Below are positions 55,156 through 63,738 of a stretch of DNA of 64,000 nt, one piece after another. The position numbers and the translations under genes were made by a program. Position 1 is the first letter of the stretch; each line of letters opens with the position of its first letter. The DNA lies in the NCBI RefSeq assembly GCF_008369935.1, contig NZ_VTUZ01000010.1, forward strand, positions 186,001-250,000, given 5' to 3'. This DNA is from Paraburkholderia panacisoli. Lineage in GTDB: Bacteria > Pseudomonadota > Gammaproteobacteria > Burkholderiales > Burkholderiaceae. The notes under the pieces are model-generated. The model saw nothing but the letters and a program-made list of their open reading frames with translations. It had not been told where the DNA came from and searched no databases.

Positions 55156-56124
55156 ATGAATGCCGTCGTCAACGAAAATCCGTCTGTCCGTTACGCAAAA
55201 TGTATCGAACTGTCGCGTCGTATCCGGTGGGATATCGACCGTGATGTGATTCGCGGCCGCCATCTCGATCCCGCGCACAAGTTCCTGCCGGACGGACTCA
55301 CGCAAGTCGACCGTCTGCCCTTCCTGAACCCGGCGCAACGACTGTTGATGTCCCAGGTCCAGGGACGCACGTACGCGAACATGTTCCGGCTGGTCGAACG
55401 TTTCGTCAGCGCGAAGATGCTCGACGTGGGCCGCGATCATGCCCTCGGAGATCAGATGGCGCTGGAAGCAGTGGTGCGCTTCACGGATGAAGAACTGAAG
55501 CATCAGGAACTGTTCCGCCGTATCGAACTGCTGGCTGCGGATGCCATGCCGGCGGGTTATCGCTTCATGCCGGAGGCCGACCACGTTGCGTCACTTGTGC
55601 TTGGCAAATCGACCTGGTCCGTGCTGGCGCTGACCTGTTGCATCGAGATCGTCACACAGGTCCATTACCGACAGAGCATCGAGCCCGACGCGGGCCTGTC
55701 ACCGCTATTCAAGGATGTATTCCTGTTCCACTGGAAAGAGGAGTCGCAGCACGCGATCATCGACGAACTCGAATGGCTGAGGGACGACGCGCAATTGAGC
55801 GACACAGCCCGCGACGCGGCCATCGGCGATCTGATCGAACTGGTGGCCGCCGTGGACGGCCTGCTGCAAATGCAGGCCGCGGCGGACGCCGAATACTTCG
55901 TCGCGCACGCGGGCCGCAACATGAGCATGGCCGAACAGGCTGCCGTGGCGACGGGTCTGCTCGATGCATACCGCTGGCAGTACATCGTGTCGGGCGTCAC
56001 GCAGCCCCGCTTCTCGAAGCTGCTGGAAAGCCTGATTGCGCCTGCGCAGAGGGAACGCATCGGCCACGCGCTGGCGCCGGTCATGCAGCGCGCGGCCAAT
56101 GACGAAACGGCCGTGTCTGCCTGA
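55156..56124 (+). CDS. AurF-like diiron oxygenase
   Basis: 322 residues, ferritin-like helical fold. Candidate diiron ligands follow the AurF pattern: Glu81, Glu113-x2-His116, Glu164, His192-x3-Glu196-x2-His199 (the last from FHWKEESQHA). AurF and CmlI are N-oxygenases of arylamines; others in the family oxidise unknown amines or alkyl groups. No biosynthetic cluster is adjacent and the start ATG 55156 has only a weak ribosome-binding site. Preceded by a LuxR-hydrolase that may control it; followed by a short ORF. Confidence 0.8.
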   Translation: MNAVVNENPSVRYAKCIELSRRIRWDIDRDVIRGRHLDPAHKFLPDGLTQVDRLPFLNPAQRLLMSQVQGRTYANMFRLVERFVSAKMLDVGRDHALGDQMALEAVVRFTDEELKHQELFRRIELLAADAMPAGYRFMPEADHVASLVLGKSTWSVLALTCCIEIVTQVHYRQSIEPDAGLSPLFKDVFLFHWKEESQHAIIDELEWLRDDAQLSDTARDAAIGDLIELVAAVDGLLQMQAAADAEYFVAHAGRNMSMAEQAAVATGLLDAYRWQYIVSGVTQPRFSKLLESLIAPAQRERIGHALAPVMQRAANDETAVSA

Positions 56125-56187
56125 TCTCACAAGGATAGCCGGGACGTGATGTTCCGGCCTGCTCGAACTATCGCGAGGAGCATCATC

Positions 56188-56418
56188 ATGATTCCCTTCA
56201 TTCTGGAGCTGATCGGCGCGTGGATGGACGCAGCCGAACACAGGCGGCGTGCGCATATGTCGCGGGCGCAACAGATCTCAGCGAGGTCGGACAGCGCACG
56301 CACGTTTTCGAAAACGGCGATACGTTCCGGTGATTTTCTAACCCGCTCGCGGTCGGCCCGTTATGCGGGCCAGCTTCGCCGTATCCGGCGTTCAGAACGC
56401 CGGCTCCCATCTGCTTGA
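56188..56418 (+). CDS. Small basic protein, hypothetical
   Basis: 76 residues from ATG 56188 (AGGAG 8 nt upstream). N-terminal hydrophobic helix-like start (MIPFILELIGAWMDAAEHRRR) followed by an Arg/Ser-rich tail with little complexity. Family not recognised. It is 64 bp after the AurF-like gene and might be co-transcribed. Confidence 0.4.
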   Translation: MIPFILELIGAWMDAAEHRRRAHMSRAQQISARSDSARTFSKTAIRSGDFLTRSRSARYAGQLRRIRRSERRLPSA

Positions 56419-56517
56419 TCCCGGCACGAAGAACGAATCATGTTTCGAGCTTGTCGTTGAACCGGGCGATGAACACCGCCGCCGCATAGCCCTCCACAAT
56501 TTGGACAGCATGAAACC

Positions 56518-56552
56518 GAAGCGCGGGCGTGTGGACCACACGCCCGCGCTTC
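56518..56552. terminator. Long perfect hairpin between convergent units
   Basis: GAAGCGCGGGCGTGTGG (56518-56534) pairs perfectly with its complement at 56536-56552 around a single base. It lies between the AurF-like unit and the convergent dmeF gene, so it can terminate both strands. Short T-rich text follows on the plus strand (TCATTT). Confidence 0.75.
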
Positions 56553-56630
56553 TCATTTAACAGAACGCCTTCGGATCGGAGCGACCGCAGAATTCTCGTG
56601 CGCGGGCGACCCGGTGCTCAGGCAGATACG

Positions 56631-57557
56631 CTACAGCGCTGCTTCCACCGTCAGATGCATCACCTCATGAACCGGGGCGAGGCGGGCGCGAATCGTATCG
56701 GTCGTGACATCGCCTCGCGTACGCACGCTTACGATTGCGGCCCTTGCTTCCGGTCCGATTTGCCAGACATGGAGATCGGCGATTTCAGCATCACCGTGGG
56801 ATTGCAAGATTTCACGGATTTCATCTGCGACGTGCTCGTCCGTTTTGTCGAGCAACACCGCAGTGGTATCGCGCATCAGAGTCCACGCCCAGCGGGCGAT
56901 GACGACCGAGCCGACGATACCCATGACCGGGTCGAGCCAGACCCATCCAAGATAGCGGCCAGCGAGCAGCGCCGCGATCGCAAGTATCGAGGTGAGCGCA
57001 TCAGCGAGAACGTGCACGTAAGCGGACCTCAGATTGTTGTCTGAGCCGTGCGAATGGCCATGATGATGGTGATGATCGTGGTGTCCATGTCCCGCATCAC
57101 CGCTGGACAGCAGAAAGGCACTCACGATATTAACAACCAGCCCGACCGCGGCAATGATGGTCGCCTGTCCGAACTCGACATGCGTAGGACGCACGAGTCG
57201 GAGAGCCGACTCGATCCCTATTGCCAGCGAGACGATCGCTAGAATCAGCGCCGACGCAAAGCCAGCAAGCTCACCGACCTTTCCGGTGCCGAAACTGAAT
57301 GCCCTGCTGCCAGCATTGCGCTTCGCATAAGCGTAAGCGAATGCAGCAATGCCAAGCGCGCCTGCATGCGTTGCCATGTGGAATCCGTCGGCGAGCAGGG
57401 CCATCGATCCAGTCAAGTAGCCGGCTACGATCTCGGCCACCATCATGACGAAGGTCAGCGCTACGACGGATCTTGTCCGCCTCGCGTTTTCATCGTGCGA
57501 ACTGCCCAGGAATGAATGCTCATGCTCACGAATTGTTTGCTTCGAACCAGTACTCAT
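56631..57557 (-). CDS. dmeF: Cation diffusion facilitator, DmeF-like Co/Ni exporter
   Basis: 308 residues, six membrane helices. Metal-binding site residues are in helices 2 and 5: ALLADGFHMATHA and HVLADALTSILA. A long His-rich loop (GHGHHDHHHHHGHSHG) lies between helices 4 and 5, and a C-terminal cytoplasmic ferredoxin-like domain starts near 215. DmeF proteins export cobalt and nickel and occur with a DmeR/RcnR-family repressor, as here: dmeR ends 7 nt upstream. Convergent with the AurF-like unit across a hairpin. Confidence 0.9.
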   Translation of the reverse strand: MSTGSKQTIREHEHSFLGSSHDENARRTRSVVALTFVMMVAEIVAGYLTGSMALLADGFHMATHAGALGIAAFAYAYAKRNAGSRAFSFGTGKVGELAGFASALILAIVSLAIGIESALRLVRPTHVEFGQATIIAAVGLVVNIVSAFLLSSGDAGHGHHDHHHHHGHSHGSDNNLRSAYVHVLADALTSILAIAALLAGRYLGWVWLDPVMGIVGSVVIARWAWTLMRDTTAVLLDKTDEHVADEIREILQSHGDAEIADLHVWQIGPEARAAIVSVRTRGDVTTDTIRARLAPVHEVMHLTVEAAL

Positions 57558-57563
57558 AAAAAC

Positions 57564-57839
57564 CTACTTTGAATAGCGTCGGATTGCTTCGATCAGTGCA
57601 TCGACGCCCTTCCTTCGCTGACTAGCTGTTAGATCGGGATGGGCCACATGTTCCCGCGCGTGCGCCTCGACAATCTCGTCCAATAGACCGTTCATGGCAC
57701 CGCGCGTAGCGGCAACCAGGTGGAGAACCTTCTCGCAGTCTGCGTCCGCTTCCAGCGAACGCTCTATCGCCTGCACCTGACCGGCGATGCGACGTACGCG
57801 TTTCAACAGATCGTCTTTTCTTTCAGACAAGTGCGACAT
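57564..57839 (-). CDS. dmeR: RcnR/CsoR-family metal-responsive repressor
   Basis: 91 residues from ATG 57839 (MSHLSERKD). The four nickel/cobalt ligands of RcnR are all at the same positions: His3, Cys35, His60 and His64. All-helical CsoR/RcnR fold; it releases DNA when loaded with Ni or Co. It is followed by dmeF, and the operator-like C6 tract (57846-57851) directly precedes the start codon. Confidence 0.9.
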   Translation of the reverse strand: MSHLSERKDDLLKRVRRIAGQVQAIERSLEADADCEKVLHLVAATRGAMNGLLDEIVEAHAREHVAHPDLTASQRRKGVDALIEAIRRYSK

Positions 57840-57858
57840 ACTATACCCCCCTACGGTA
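57839..57858 (-). promoter_or_regulatory. RcnR/DmeR-type operator overlapping the dmeR ribosome-binding site
   Basis: A run of six C (plus strand) flanked by TACTATA (57839-57845) and TACGGTA (57852-57858), an imperfect dyad with 5 of 7 matching. On the coding strand the six G form the Shine-Dalgarno sequence 6 nt before the dmeR ATG. Confidence 0.7.
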
Positions 57859-58442
57859 CCCAAGGATAACACAGGCGTCGTTCCGACCGCTGTCTCTGCA
57901 AGATTTGACGAGCGAAACGCTCATCATCTTCCCGAACGCGCCGCGCCCGAGCTACGCGGACCAGGCATGCGAATGCTCGATTTGATCTATGCGCTCTATG
58001 AAGAAGAGCAGATGGAACTCCGTCCGCCGTCACGCGAGTAGCAAGCCGCATGCGGGTGTCGAACCATCATTTTGCCGTTCTTCATGACGCGGTCGAGCGT
58101 GACGCCTGGGTGAGCACTCCATGCGGTCAGCGCAGACCCGCGCGTCGACTTCGCGCGACTTGTAACGGACAGTAAGAGCCTCTTACAGGGCTATCCGCGC
58201 CGCGCGACCGTGCGATGCCGTCAGCGCATGACGACGCGGGCCACTGCGCGCCAAACAGCGCATAGGTGGCCAACCGTAGGCATTGACGCGCAACACAGCT
58301 CGTTACAAATCGACACTGCACGCGGCGGATTGGCGACCGACACTCCAACACGCGCCCCCAGACATACGGCGGCGCGATCAATCAGAAGCTCAGCAAACAG
58401 AGCCTTTCGTCGTTCCCACGCTAACTTCCTGGCGGTAACAAC
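57859..58442. other. Intergenic region, no gene supported
   Basis: About 580 bp. A plus-strand frame ending at 58041 has a helical-looking tail (MRMLDLIYALYEEEQMEL) that could be a remnant, but there is no start signal and no recognised family. The region should hold the dmeR promoter (minus) and the phosphatase promoter (plus); no other element recognised. Confidence 0.3.
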
Positions 58443-59282
58443 ATGCAGCAGACCTTCTCACCCGTGCGGCGCTTCAAAAAGAACACCTGCGGCCGTGACT
58501 TCGTCGTAGGCGATCTGCACGGCTGTTTCGCGCAACTTCGCAAGGAACTGGCGCTGCGCCAATACGATCCGGCGCGCGACAGACTCTTCGCCGTCGGCGA
58601 TCTCGTGGACCGGGGTGTCGAATCGCCGGCCGTACTCGACGTCGTGCGGCAATTCCAGATTCACTCGGTGCGCGGAAATCACGAGGACGTCATCGTGCGC
58701 TGGCATCGGCATGGCGGCAAAGCGTCGGCGGTTCGCTGCAACGGCGGCGAATGGCTGCTCGATATGGCGGACGACGCGCAGGCGGTCGACGACATCGTGA
58801 ACTACATGGCGGCGCTACCCTTTGCGATCGAAATCGAAACAGACGATGGCCTCGTCGGCATCGTGCATGCCAATGTGCCGTTGCCCTCCTGGTCGCAGAT
58901 GATCCGCGCACTCGAACAGGAGAACCGTGACGGGCCGATACGCCGCAAAGTGATCTGGGACCGCTCGCGCTGGAAATCGCGTCGAACGACGGGGCTGGCT
59001 TCGCTACGACGCTTCGCCGCGCAACTGTTCCCGCGTGTCGCGTCGGCGTGGCGCGAACCCGGCGGGCGCGTCGACGGCGTGGCGGCTGTTGTCGTGGGAC
59101 ACACGCCCATGCGCGTACCCAAGGTGCGCGCGAACGTCATCAACGTCGATACCGGGCTAGTCTACGGCGGCAACCTGACGTTGCTGCGTCTCGACGAGAT
59201 TCCCATGCTGCTCAACCGTACCGCGCGGAAAGAGCCGGCGCTGGGCCGCTCGAAGCAATATCCCGCGGGCTCCGGCGTGTGA
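58443..59282 (+). CDS. PrpA-like serine/threonine metallophosphatase
   Basis: 279 residues. PPP/Mre11-type phosphoesterase motifs: GDLHGC (residue ~23), GDLVDRG, RGNHED, and VVVGHTPM near the C terminus. The lambda-phosphatase/PrpA group dephosphorylates proteins or nucleotides such as Ap4A; the substrate is not fixed. No signal peptide. Single gene followed by a secreted PRC-barrel protein. Confidence 0.87.
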   Translation: MQQTFSPVRRFKKNTCGRDFVVGDLHGCFAQLRKELALRQYDPARDRLFAVGDLVDRGVESPAVLDVVRQFQIHSVRGNHEDVIVRWHRHGGKASAVRCNGGEWLLDMADDAQAVDDIVNYMAALPFAIEIETDDGLVGIVHANVPLPSWSQMIRALEQENRDGPIRRKVIWDRSRWKSRRTTGLASLRRFAAQLFPRVASAWREPGGRVDGVAAVVVGHTPMRVPKVRANVINVDTGLVYGGNLTLLRLDEIPMLLNRTARKEPALGRSKQYPAGSGV

Positions 59283-59368
59283 GCAAGCGCTGCTTGCAGT
59301 TCGGGCATGTCACGTGCTACCGGATCGCCTGTACGGAGACAGCTATTCGACCGTCAACCAGGAGCCCG

Positions 59369-59803
59369 ATGATGAAAGCCAAAGCACTAATTTGCGCGAC
59401 CGCTCTCACCGCCATCTGCGCGTCGCCAGGCGCGTTCGCCCAGGTCGCCGGACTGCAACCGCTCGGCGGTACGGTCGAGCAGACCAATGCGCTGCTGAAG
59501 GGTTGGAGCGTGCGCCGCGCACTGGTCGACGAGCCGGTCTACAACGACCTCAACGACAAGGTCGGCAGCATCTATGACGTGATCATTTCGCCGGACCGCA
59601 AGGCGACATATGCGGTGGTGTCGGTCGGCGGCTTCCTCGGCATGGGCAAGCACTATGTGGCGATCCCGGTCGACCACTTCGAGATTCGTGACGGCAATCT
59701 GTTCCTCGCGGGCGCAACGAAGGAAGCGTTGAAGTCGGTGCCTGAATTCGAATACAACAAACTCGAAAAGGCGACCAAGCCTCATAAGGTGAAGGCGGAG
59801 TAG
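59369..59803 (+). CDS. Secreted PRC-barrel domain protein
   Basis: 144 residues from ATG 59369 (AGGAG just upstream; ATG 59372 also possible). Signal peptide MMKAKALICATALTAICASPGAFAQ with AFA-Q cleavage. The mature part has a PRC-barrel (WSVRRALVDEPVYNDLNDKVGSIYDVII and VVSVGGFLGMGKHYVAIPVDHF). Such periplasmic proteins are widespread in Burkholderiaceae with unknown function. 86 bp after the phosphatase gene. Confidence 0.85.
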   Translation: MMKAKALICATALTAICASPGAFAQVAGLQPLGGTVEQTNALLKGWSVRRALVDEPVYNDLNDKVGSIYDVIISPDRKATYAVVSVGGFLGMGKHYVAIPVDHFEIRDGNLFLAGATKEALKSVPEFEYNKLEKATKPHKVKAE

Positions 59804-59877
59804 CCCCTCTCCGGCGACGGCTGCCTATTTGCTGGAGCGACCGCGCCGCTCGCAGCGGCACCATCGACTGCGCCATT

Positions 59878-60837
59878 TCAGCGATTCGCGGCCGTAACCA
59901 GTTGCAGCGGTGTTTCAATCACCGGCGACAATTCTCTCTGCTTTCTGCGTTCGGTCACCGCCTTCAATGCCACGTCGATGCCGAATACCGCTTGCCTGTC
60001 GGCGAACTGATTGATCGTCGCGAGCACGCGGCCGTCGGCGAGCAACGGCTTGATGGCGTCGATCGCGTTGTATCCGGTGACATACACCCCGCCGCTGCGG
60101 CCCGCGTCGCGAATCGCATCGACCGCGCCCATCGCCATGTTGTCGTTGCCGCATAGCAGCGCGCGAATCTGCTGATGCTCGCTGAGCATCTTCGATGCAA
60201 CGTCGCGCCCTTTGCCGTAGTCCCAGTTGCCGGGCTCGATCGCGACGACCTTCACGCTGGCGGCGTCCATCGCATCCTGGCTGCCGGCCGTGCGTTGCTT
60301 TGCATTGCGGTCCACGGGAATGCCTTCGATGATCCCCACCTCATCGCCCGGCTTGAGCTTCGCCGCGAGATAGTTGCCGACGAGGGCCGCGCCTTTGCGA
60401 TTGTCCGGTCCGACGAACGGCACGGAAATGCCGGCCGCTGCCTGGGCTGCATCGTCGAGCGGATTGTCAATGGCGATCATGATGATGCCGGCCTTGATCG
60501 CGCGCGCGACCACGGCAGTCAGCGCCTTCGAGTCGGTCGCCGCGATGACGATCGCATTCATCCTCGCCTTGATCATCTGCTCGACCATCTGGATTTGCGC
60601 GGCCGTGTCGCTCTCCCTGACCGTTCCGCGAATCGTCAAGCCGAATTGAGATGCGTAATGCTGCTGATAATTGCGCGCGGCGTCGACCATCGCCACCGTG
60701 AACGGATCAGCGAGCGACTTCAGCACGAGTGCGATCTTCAGCTTGCCGTTTTGCGCGTCGACGCGCGACGCGCCGGCCAGGCCGGCCGCGGCCAGCGCAC
60801 CGGCAAGCAGCATGCGGCGTCGCGGGTTCTGCGTCAT
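59878..60837 (-). CDS. Sugar ABC transporter binding protein, RbsB-type, solitary
   Basis: 319 residues with a signal sequence that starts MTQNPRRRMLLAGALAAAGLAGASRVDA and has a twin-arginine-like RRRML. Type I periplasmic binding fold: KIALVLKSLADPFTVAMVDAARNYQQ, then MNAIVIAATDSKALTAVV and ALLCGNDNMAMGAVDAI. Typical of ribose/xylose/allose-type importers, but no permease or ATPase gene is beside it. It follows the LRR-kinase gene by 97 bp on the same strand. Confidence 0.88.
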   Translation of the reverse strand: MTQNPRRRMLLAGALAAAGLAGASRVDAQNGKLKIALVLKSLADPFTVAMVDAARNYQQHYASQFGLTIRGTVRESDTAAQIQMVEQMIKARMNAIVIAATDSKALTAVVARAIKAGIIMIAIDNPLDDAAQAAAGISVPFVGPDNRKGAALVGNYLAAKLKPGDEVGIIEGIPVDRNAKQRTAGSQDAMDAASVKVVAIEPGNWDYGKGRDVASKMLSEHQQIRALLCGNDNMAMGAVDAIRDAGRSGGVYVTGYNAIDAIKPLLADGRVLATINQFADRQAVFGIDVALKAVTERRKQRELSPVIETPLQLVTAANR

Positions 60838-60934
60838 CGGTTCCCTCCTTTCCAGCCGGGCTCGCGAGTGGCCGCTCCACTGTCGAACGAATGCGGATCG
60901 AACCGCCAGCCCCGCCCGGGTCCACGCGTGCCGT

Positions 60935-62275
60935 TCATCGACCGCCCTTCAGCGCGAGCAAACGGGCCGCGATTTCATCGAACAGCGGCCGGCTGTCGAT
61001 ATCTTCGCTCAGGCAACGGTCCTTCAACTCGATGAGCATCGCCGCAATGGGCGCGTGTGCGTCGAGCTCGTCGCATCGGTCGAGCAGCTCTTCGAGCAGA
61101 CAACCATACGCCCTGACTTCGAGGCGCTGCAGCGCGATGCCGGTAGCGGGATCGTCGGCGGCATAGAACGATGCTGCGCCGAAATCGCCCAACAGCGCAT
61201 GTCCCTCGCCGCCATGCAGGATATTGTGCGCATACAGATCGCCATGCATGACGCCTCGCTGATGCAGGTGGCTCGCCGCCGCTGCAATGCCGTGCGCGAT
61301 ACCCAACACCGAGCGCAGCTCGAAGCGCGTGCCGGCGTCGTAGATGTCGCGCGTGCACGATTCGAGGCTCGGCGGACCGGCGAGGTTCCTGAATTGCGGA
61401 TCGATCAGTTCCATCACGAGACCGTGCGTGCCTGCCGGATGATCCTGCACTTTTCCCGTCACCGGGATCAGGTTCGCATGGTCGCCGCCCCGAATGCAAG
61501 CGGCCATTTCGCAGTCGGGCAAGCCGTCGCTGGTGACCGCCCCCTTGAACAGCTTGACGGCGACCGCACGCAACACGCGTTCATGGCGCCCCATGAGTTG
61601 CGCGCGATAGATGACGCCGGAAGCGCCTTCGCCCAATGACTGTTCGAGCGTCAACTCATCCCAGCGAATGCCGGCGATCGGCGTATCGGTCATCGCGGCC
61701 GTCTCCAGCGCCTCGCTGAACGGGTTGCCGGCATACGCGAGCCAGGCGAGCCGCGGCAGACGCAGCAGCCACGCCGGCAGACCACTGAGCCGGTTCGCCG
61801 CGAGACGCAGCAGTTCGAGCCGCGAGCAGGCGGCCAGTTCATCGGGCAGCGCGCGCAGCCGGTTACCTGCCAGCATCAGCTTCTGCAATTGCGAACAGTC
61901 GCCGATCTGCGCAGGCAGCGTCTCGATCTCGTTGTCGGTGAGGATCAGCCAACGCAGTTGCGGTGGGAGCGCGCGGCCGGACACCTTACGGATACGGTTC
62001 GACTTGAAGCCGACCATGCTCAATTGCGAACACTCGCCCAGCACGTCCGGCATCTCGGTGAACGGGTTGTTGGACGCGAAGAGGATCTGCAGTTTGCCCA
62101 GTCGCGGCAAATCGTCGGGGAGTGCCGTGAGGGCATTGCCCGCGAGGTCGAGTACTTCCAGCGTGTCGGCCAGGTCGAAAATCTCGCGCGGAAATTCGCG
62201 CAGGCCGCACGCCAGTTTGAGATGACGCGAGCCCGTCAGTTGTCCGGCCCGCAGCTGTTCTAGTGTCGTGGTCAC
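60935..62275 (-). CDS. Leucine-rich-repeat protein kinase
   Basis: 446 residues. Residues ~15-200 carry seven or so LRRs of the LxxLxLxxNxLxxLP kind (LEVLDLAGNALTALPDDL, LQKLMLAGNRLRALPDEL and others). Residues ~207-446 are a Hanks-like kinase: G-loop LGEGASGVIYRA, Lys in VAVKLF, catalytic HGDLYAHNIL with Asp, and DFG in LGDFGAAS. The catalytic HRD Arg is replaced by Gly. No membrane segment, so it is cytosolic. The LRRs probably recruit a partner or substrate. Known in Burkholderia and Pseudomonas; target unknown. Confidence 0.9.
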   Translation of the reverse strand: MTTTLEQLRAGQLTGSRHLKLACGLREFPREIFDLADTLEVLDLAGNALTALPDDLPRLGKLQILFASNNPFTEMPDVLGECSQLSMVGFKSNRIRKVSGRALPPQLRWLILTDNEIETLPAQIGDCSQLQKLMLAGNRLRALPDELAACSRLELLRLAANRLSGLPAWLLRLPRLAWLAYAGNPFSEALETAAMTDTPIAGIRWDELTLEQSLGEGASGVIYRAQLMGRHERVLRAVAVKLFKGAVTSDGLPDCEMAACIRGGDHANLIPVTGKVQDHPAGTHGLVMELIDPQFRNLAGPPSLESCTRDIYDAGTRFELRSVLGIAHGIAAAASHLHQRGVMHGDLYAHNILHGGEGHALLGDFGAASFYAADDPATGIALQRLEVRAYGCLLEELLDRCDELDAHAPIAAMLIELKDRCLSEDIDSRPLFDEIAARLLALKGGR

Positions 62276-62629
62276 AGTGGTGGAGAAGGTGTCCGGCTAG
62301 CGGTGCACGTCGTATCGAAGCCTTCGATTCTACTGAGTCGCGGGCGAGATGCGAGCGCGCGGTTGTACAGGAGCGGAGCAATTTGGCTGCGGCGCTGTCC
62401 AATCACGCGCAACGCCGCCAACATCTTATGAATGGAATCGGAAAGGGCGGTACAGTGGCAGGCCGGCTGCTATCCAGCCAAGATGCTTGAACACGAATGA
62501 AATAGCAAGAACTGGAGCGTCTTCAGAGGGAATGGGTTTTACGCTGTCGAATAGGGGCGCGCCTTCAGCGCCGATTCCCAGACCGGTCTCGCCCGCCTCC
62601 GTGCCTCCAACCCGTCAGGAGCAAGCAAA
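62276..62629. other. Intergenic region between divergent LRR-kinase and ogt genes
   Basis: 354 bp, no gene recognised. Should contain the promoters of both divergent units; I could not identify a clear -10/-35 pair or dyad. Confidence 0.35.
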
Positions 62630-63250
62630 GTGACATACGCATACAAGTTGATGGATTCGCCCGTCGGTCAGTTGAAGCTCGTCGCCAACGGCGAGCACCT
62701 CGCCGCGATCCTGTGGGAAAACGACAAGCCGAACCGGGTACGGCTCGGGGACTTGAGTGAAGAGAACGGGCGTCCCGTGCTGGTCGAAACCGAGCGGCAA
62801 TTGAAGGAGTATTTCGCCGGCACACGGCAGGCATTCGACCTCGCGCTCGATTTTCAGGGCACGGAGTTCCAGAAGAAAGTCTGGCACGCGCTGTTGACGA
62901 TCCCGTTCGGGCAGACACGCAGCTACGCGGAAATCGCGCGGCAGATCGGCAATGTCAACGCAGTACGAGCGGTCGGCGCGGCGAACGGCAGGAATCCGAT
63001 TTCCATCGTCGCGCCTTGCCATCGCGTGATCGGCGCGTCGGGCGAGCTGACCGGTTTCGCGGGTGGTCTCGCCAACAAGATGTTGCTGTTGTCGCTCGAA
63101 GCTGGACAGACTTCGCTGGAAGCGGCGGCTAGTACCCAGACGCACGCGCAAACGCCAACTCAAGCGCGGCCCGTCGCGACCAAAACCGACGCCAAGCCCG
63201 CTCGCCATGCGCCGAGCCACGGGACGCAGGCGTCGCTGTTCGGCAACTAA
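62630..63250 (+). CDS. ogt: Methylated-DNA-[protein]-cysteine S-methyltransferase
   Basis: 206 residues from GTG 62630 (AGGAG 5 nt upstream). Transfers the methyl group of O6-methylguanine to its active-site Cys in APCHRVIGA, a one-turnover DNA repair reaction. HTH/arginine-finger region TEFQKKVWHALLTIPFGQTRSYAEIA and NGRNPISIVAPCHR precede it. An extra C-terminal tail of about 35 residues, Ala/Thr/Gln-rich, ends SLFGN and is not part of the fold. Confidence 0.92.
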   Translation: MTYAYKLMDSPVGQLKLVANGEHLAAILWENDKPNRVRLGDLSEENGRPVLVETERQLKEYFAGTRQAFDLALDFQGTEFQKKVWHALLTIPFGQTRSYAEIARQIGNVNAVRAVGAANGRNPISIVAPCHRVIGASGELTGFAGGLANKMLLLSLEAGQTSLEAAASTQTHAQTPTQARPVATKTDAKPARHAPSHGTQASLFGN

Positions 63251-63355
63251 GCACGCCCCGGCAATGGACCACGAATCGGCCGGGATGAACTCCGGTAGCG
63301 GCGCATAAAGCACCTATCCTTAAGAGGCCCTTTGGGCATTAACCAGGAGGACGAC

Positions 63356-63661
63356 ATGCGCATGCTTCTCAACATACGAATCCCGCACGAACCGTTCAAC
63401 ACCATGGTGCGCGACGGCAGCATCGGCGAAGTGATGGCGAAGATACTCGAAGAGGTGAAACCGGAGACGGTTTACTTCACCGAGCAGAGCGGACACCGTG
63501 GCGCGGTGCTCGCGGTGAACATCGACGACGCATCGGCTATTCCGTCGCTCGCGGAGCCATGGTTTCTGAAGTTCAACGCGGACTGCGAGCTGCGCATTGC
63601 GATGTTGCCGGAAGACCTGATGAAAGCCGGGCTGGACAAGCTCGGCGCGAAATGGAAATAG
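63356..63661 (+). CDS. Small conserved protein of unknown function
   Basis: 101 residues from ATG 63356 (AGGAGG 7 nt upstream). MRMLLNIRIPHEPFNTMVRDGSIGEVMAKILEEVKPETVYF and AEPWFLKFNADCELRIAMLPEDL suggest a compact alpha/beta protein of the dimeric ferredoxin-like type. Homologues in Burkholderia are sometimes labelled as pantothenate synthetase-like without support. Strong coding signal; function unknown. Confidence 0.7.
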   Translation: MRMLLNIRIPHEPFNTMVRDGSIGEVMAKILEEVKPETVYFTEQSGHRGAVLAVNIDDASAIPSLAEPWFLKFNADCELRIAMLPEDLMKAGLDKLGAKWK

Positions 63662-63738
63662 CGGGCAGGCAGCGAGGCGCGTGACGCGCGTCGGTGATTC
63701 AGCGGACGCGCCGTCACCGCTAACGCCACCGCAATTCA

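Noticed and set aside
57859..58041. Short plus-strand frame ending MRMLDLIYALYEEEQMEL
   Set aside because: No start signal, no family; the region is the dmeR promoter and the ORF may be chance.
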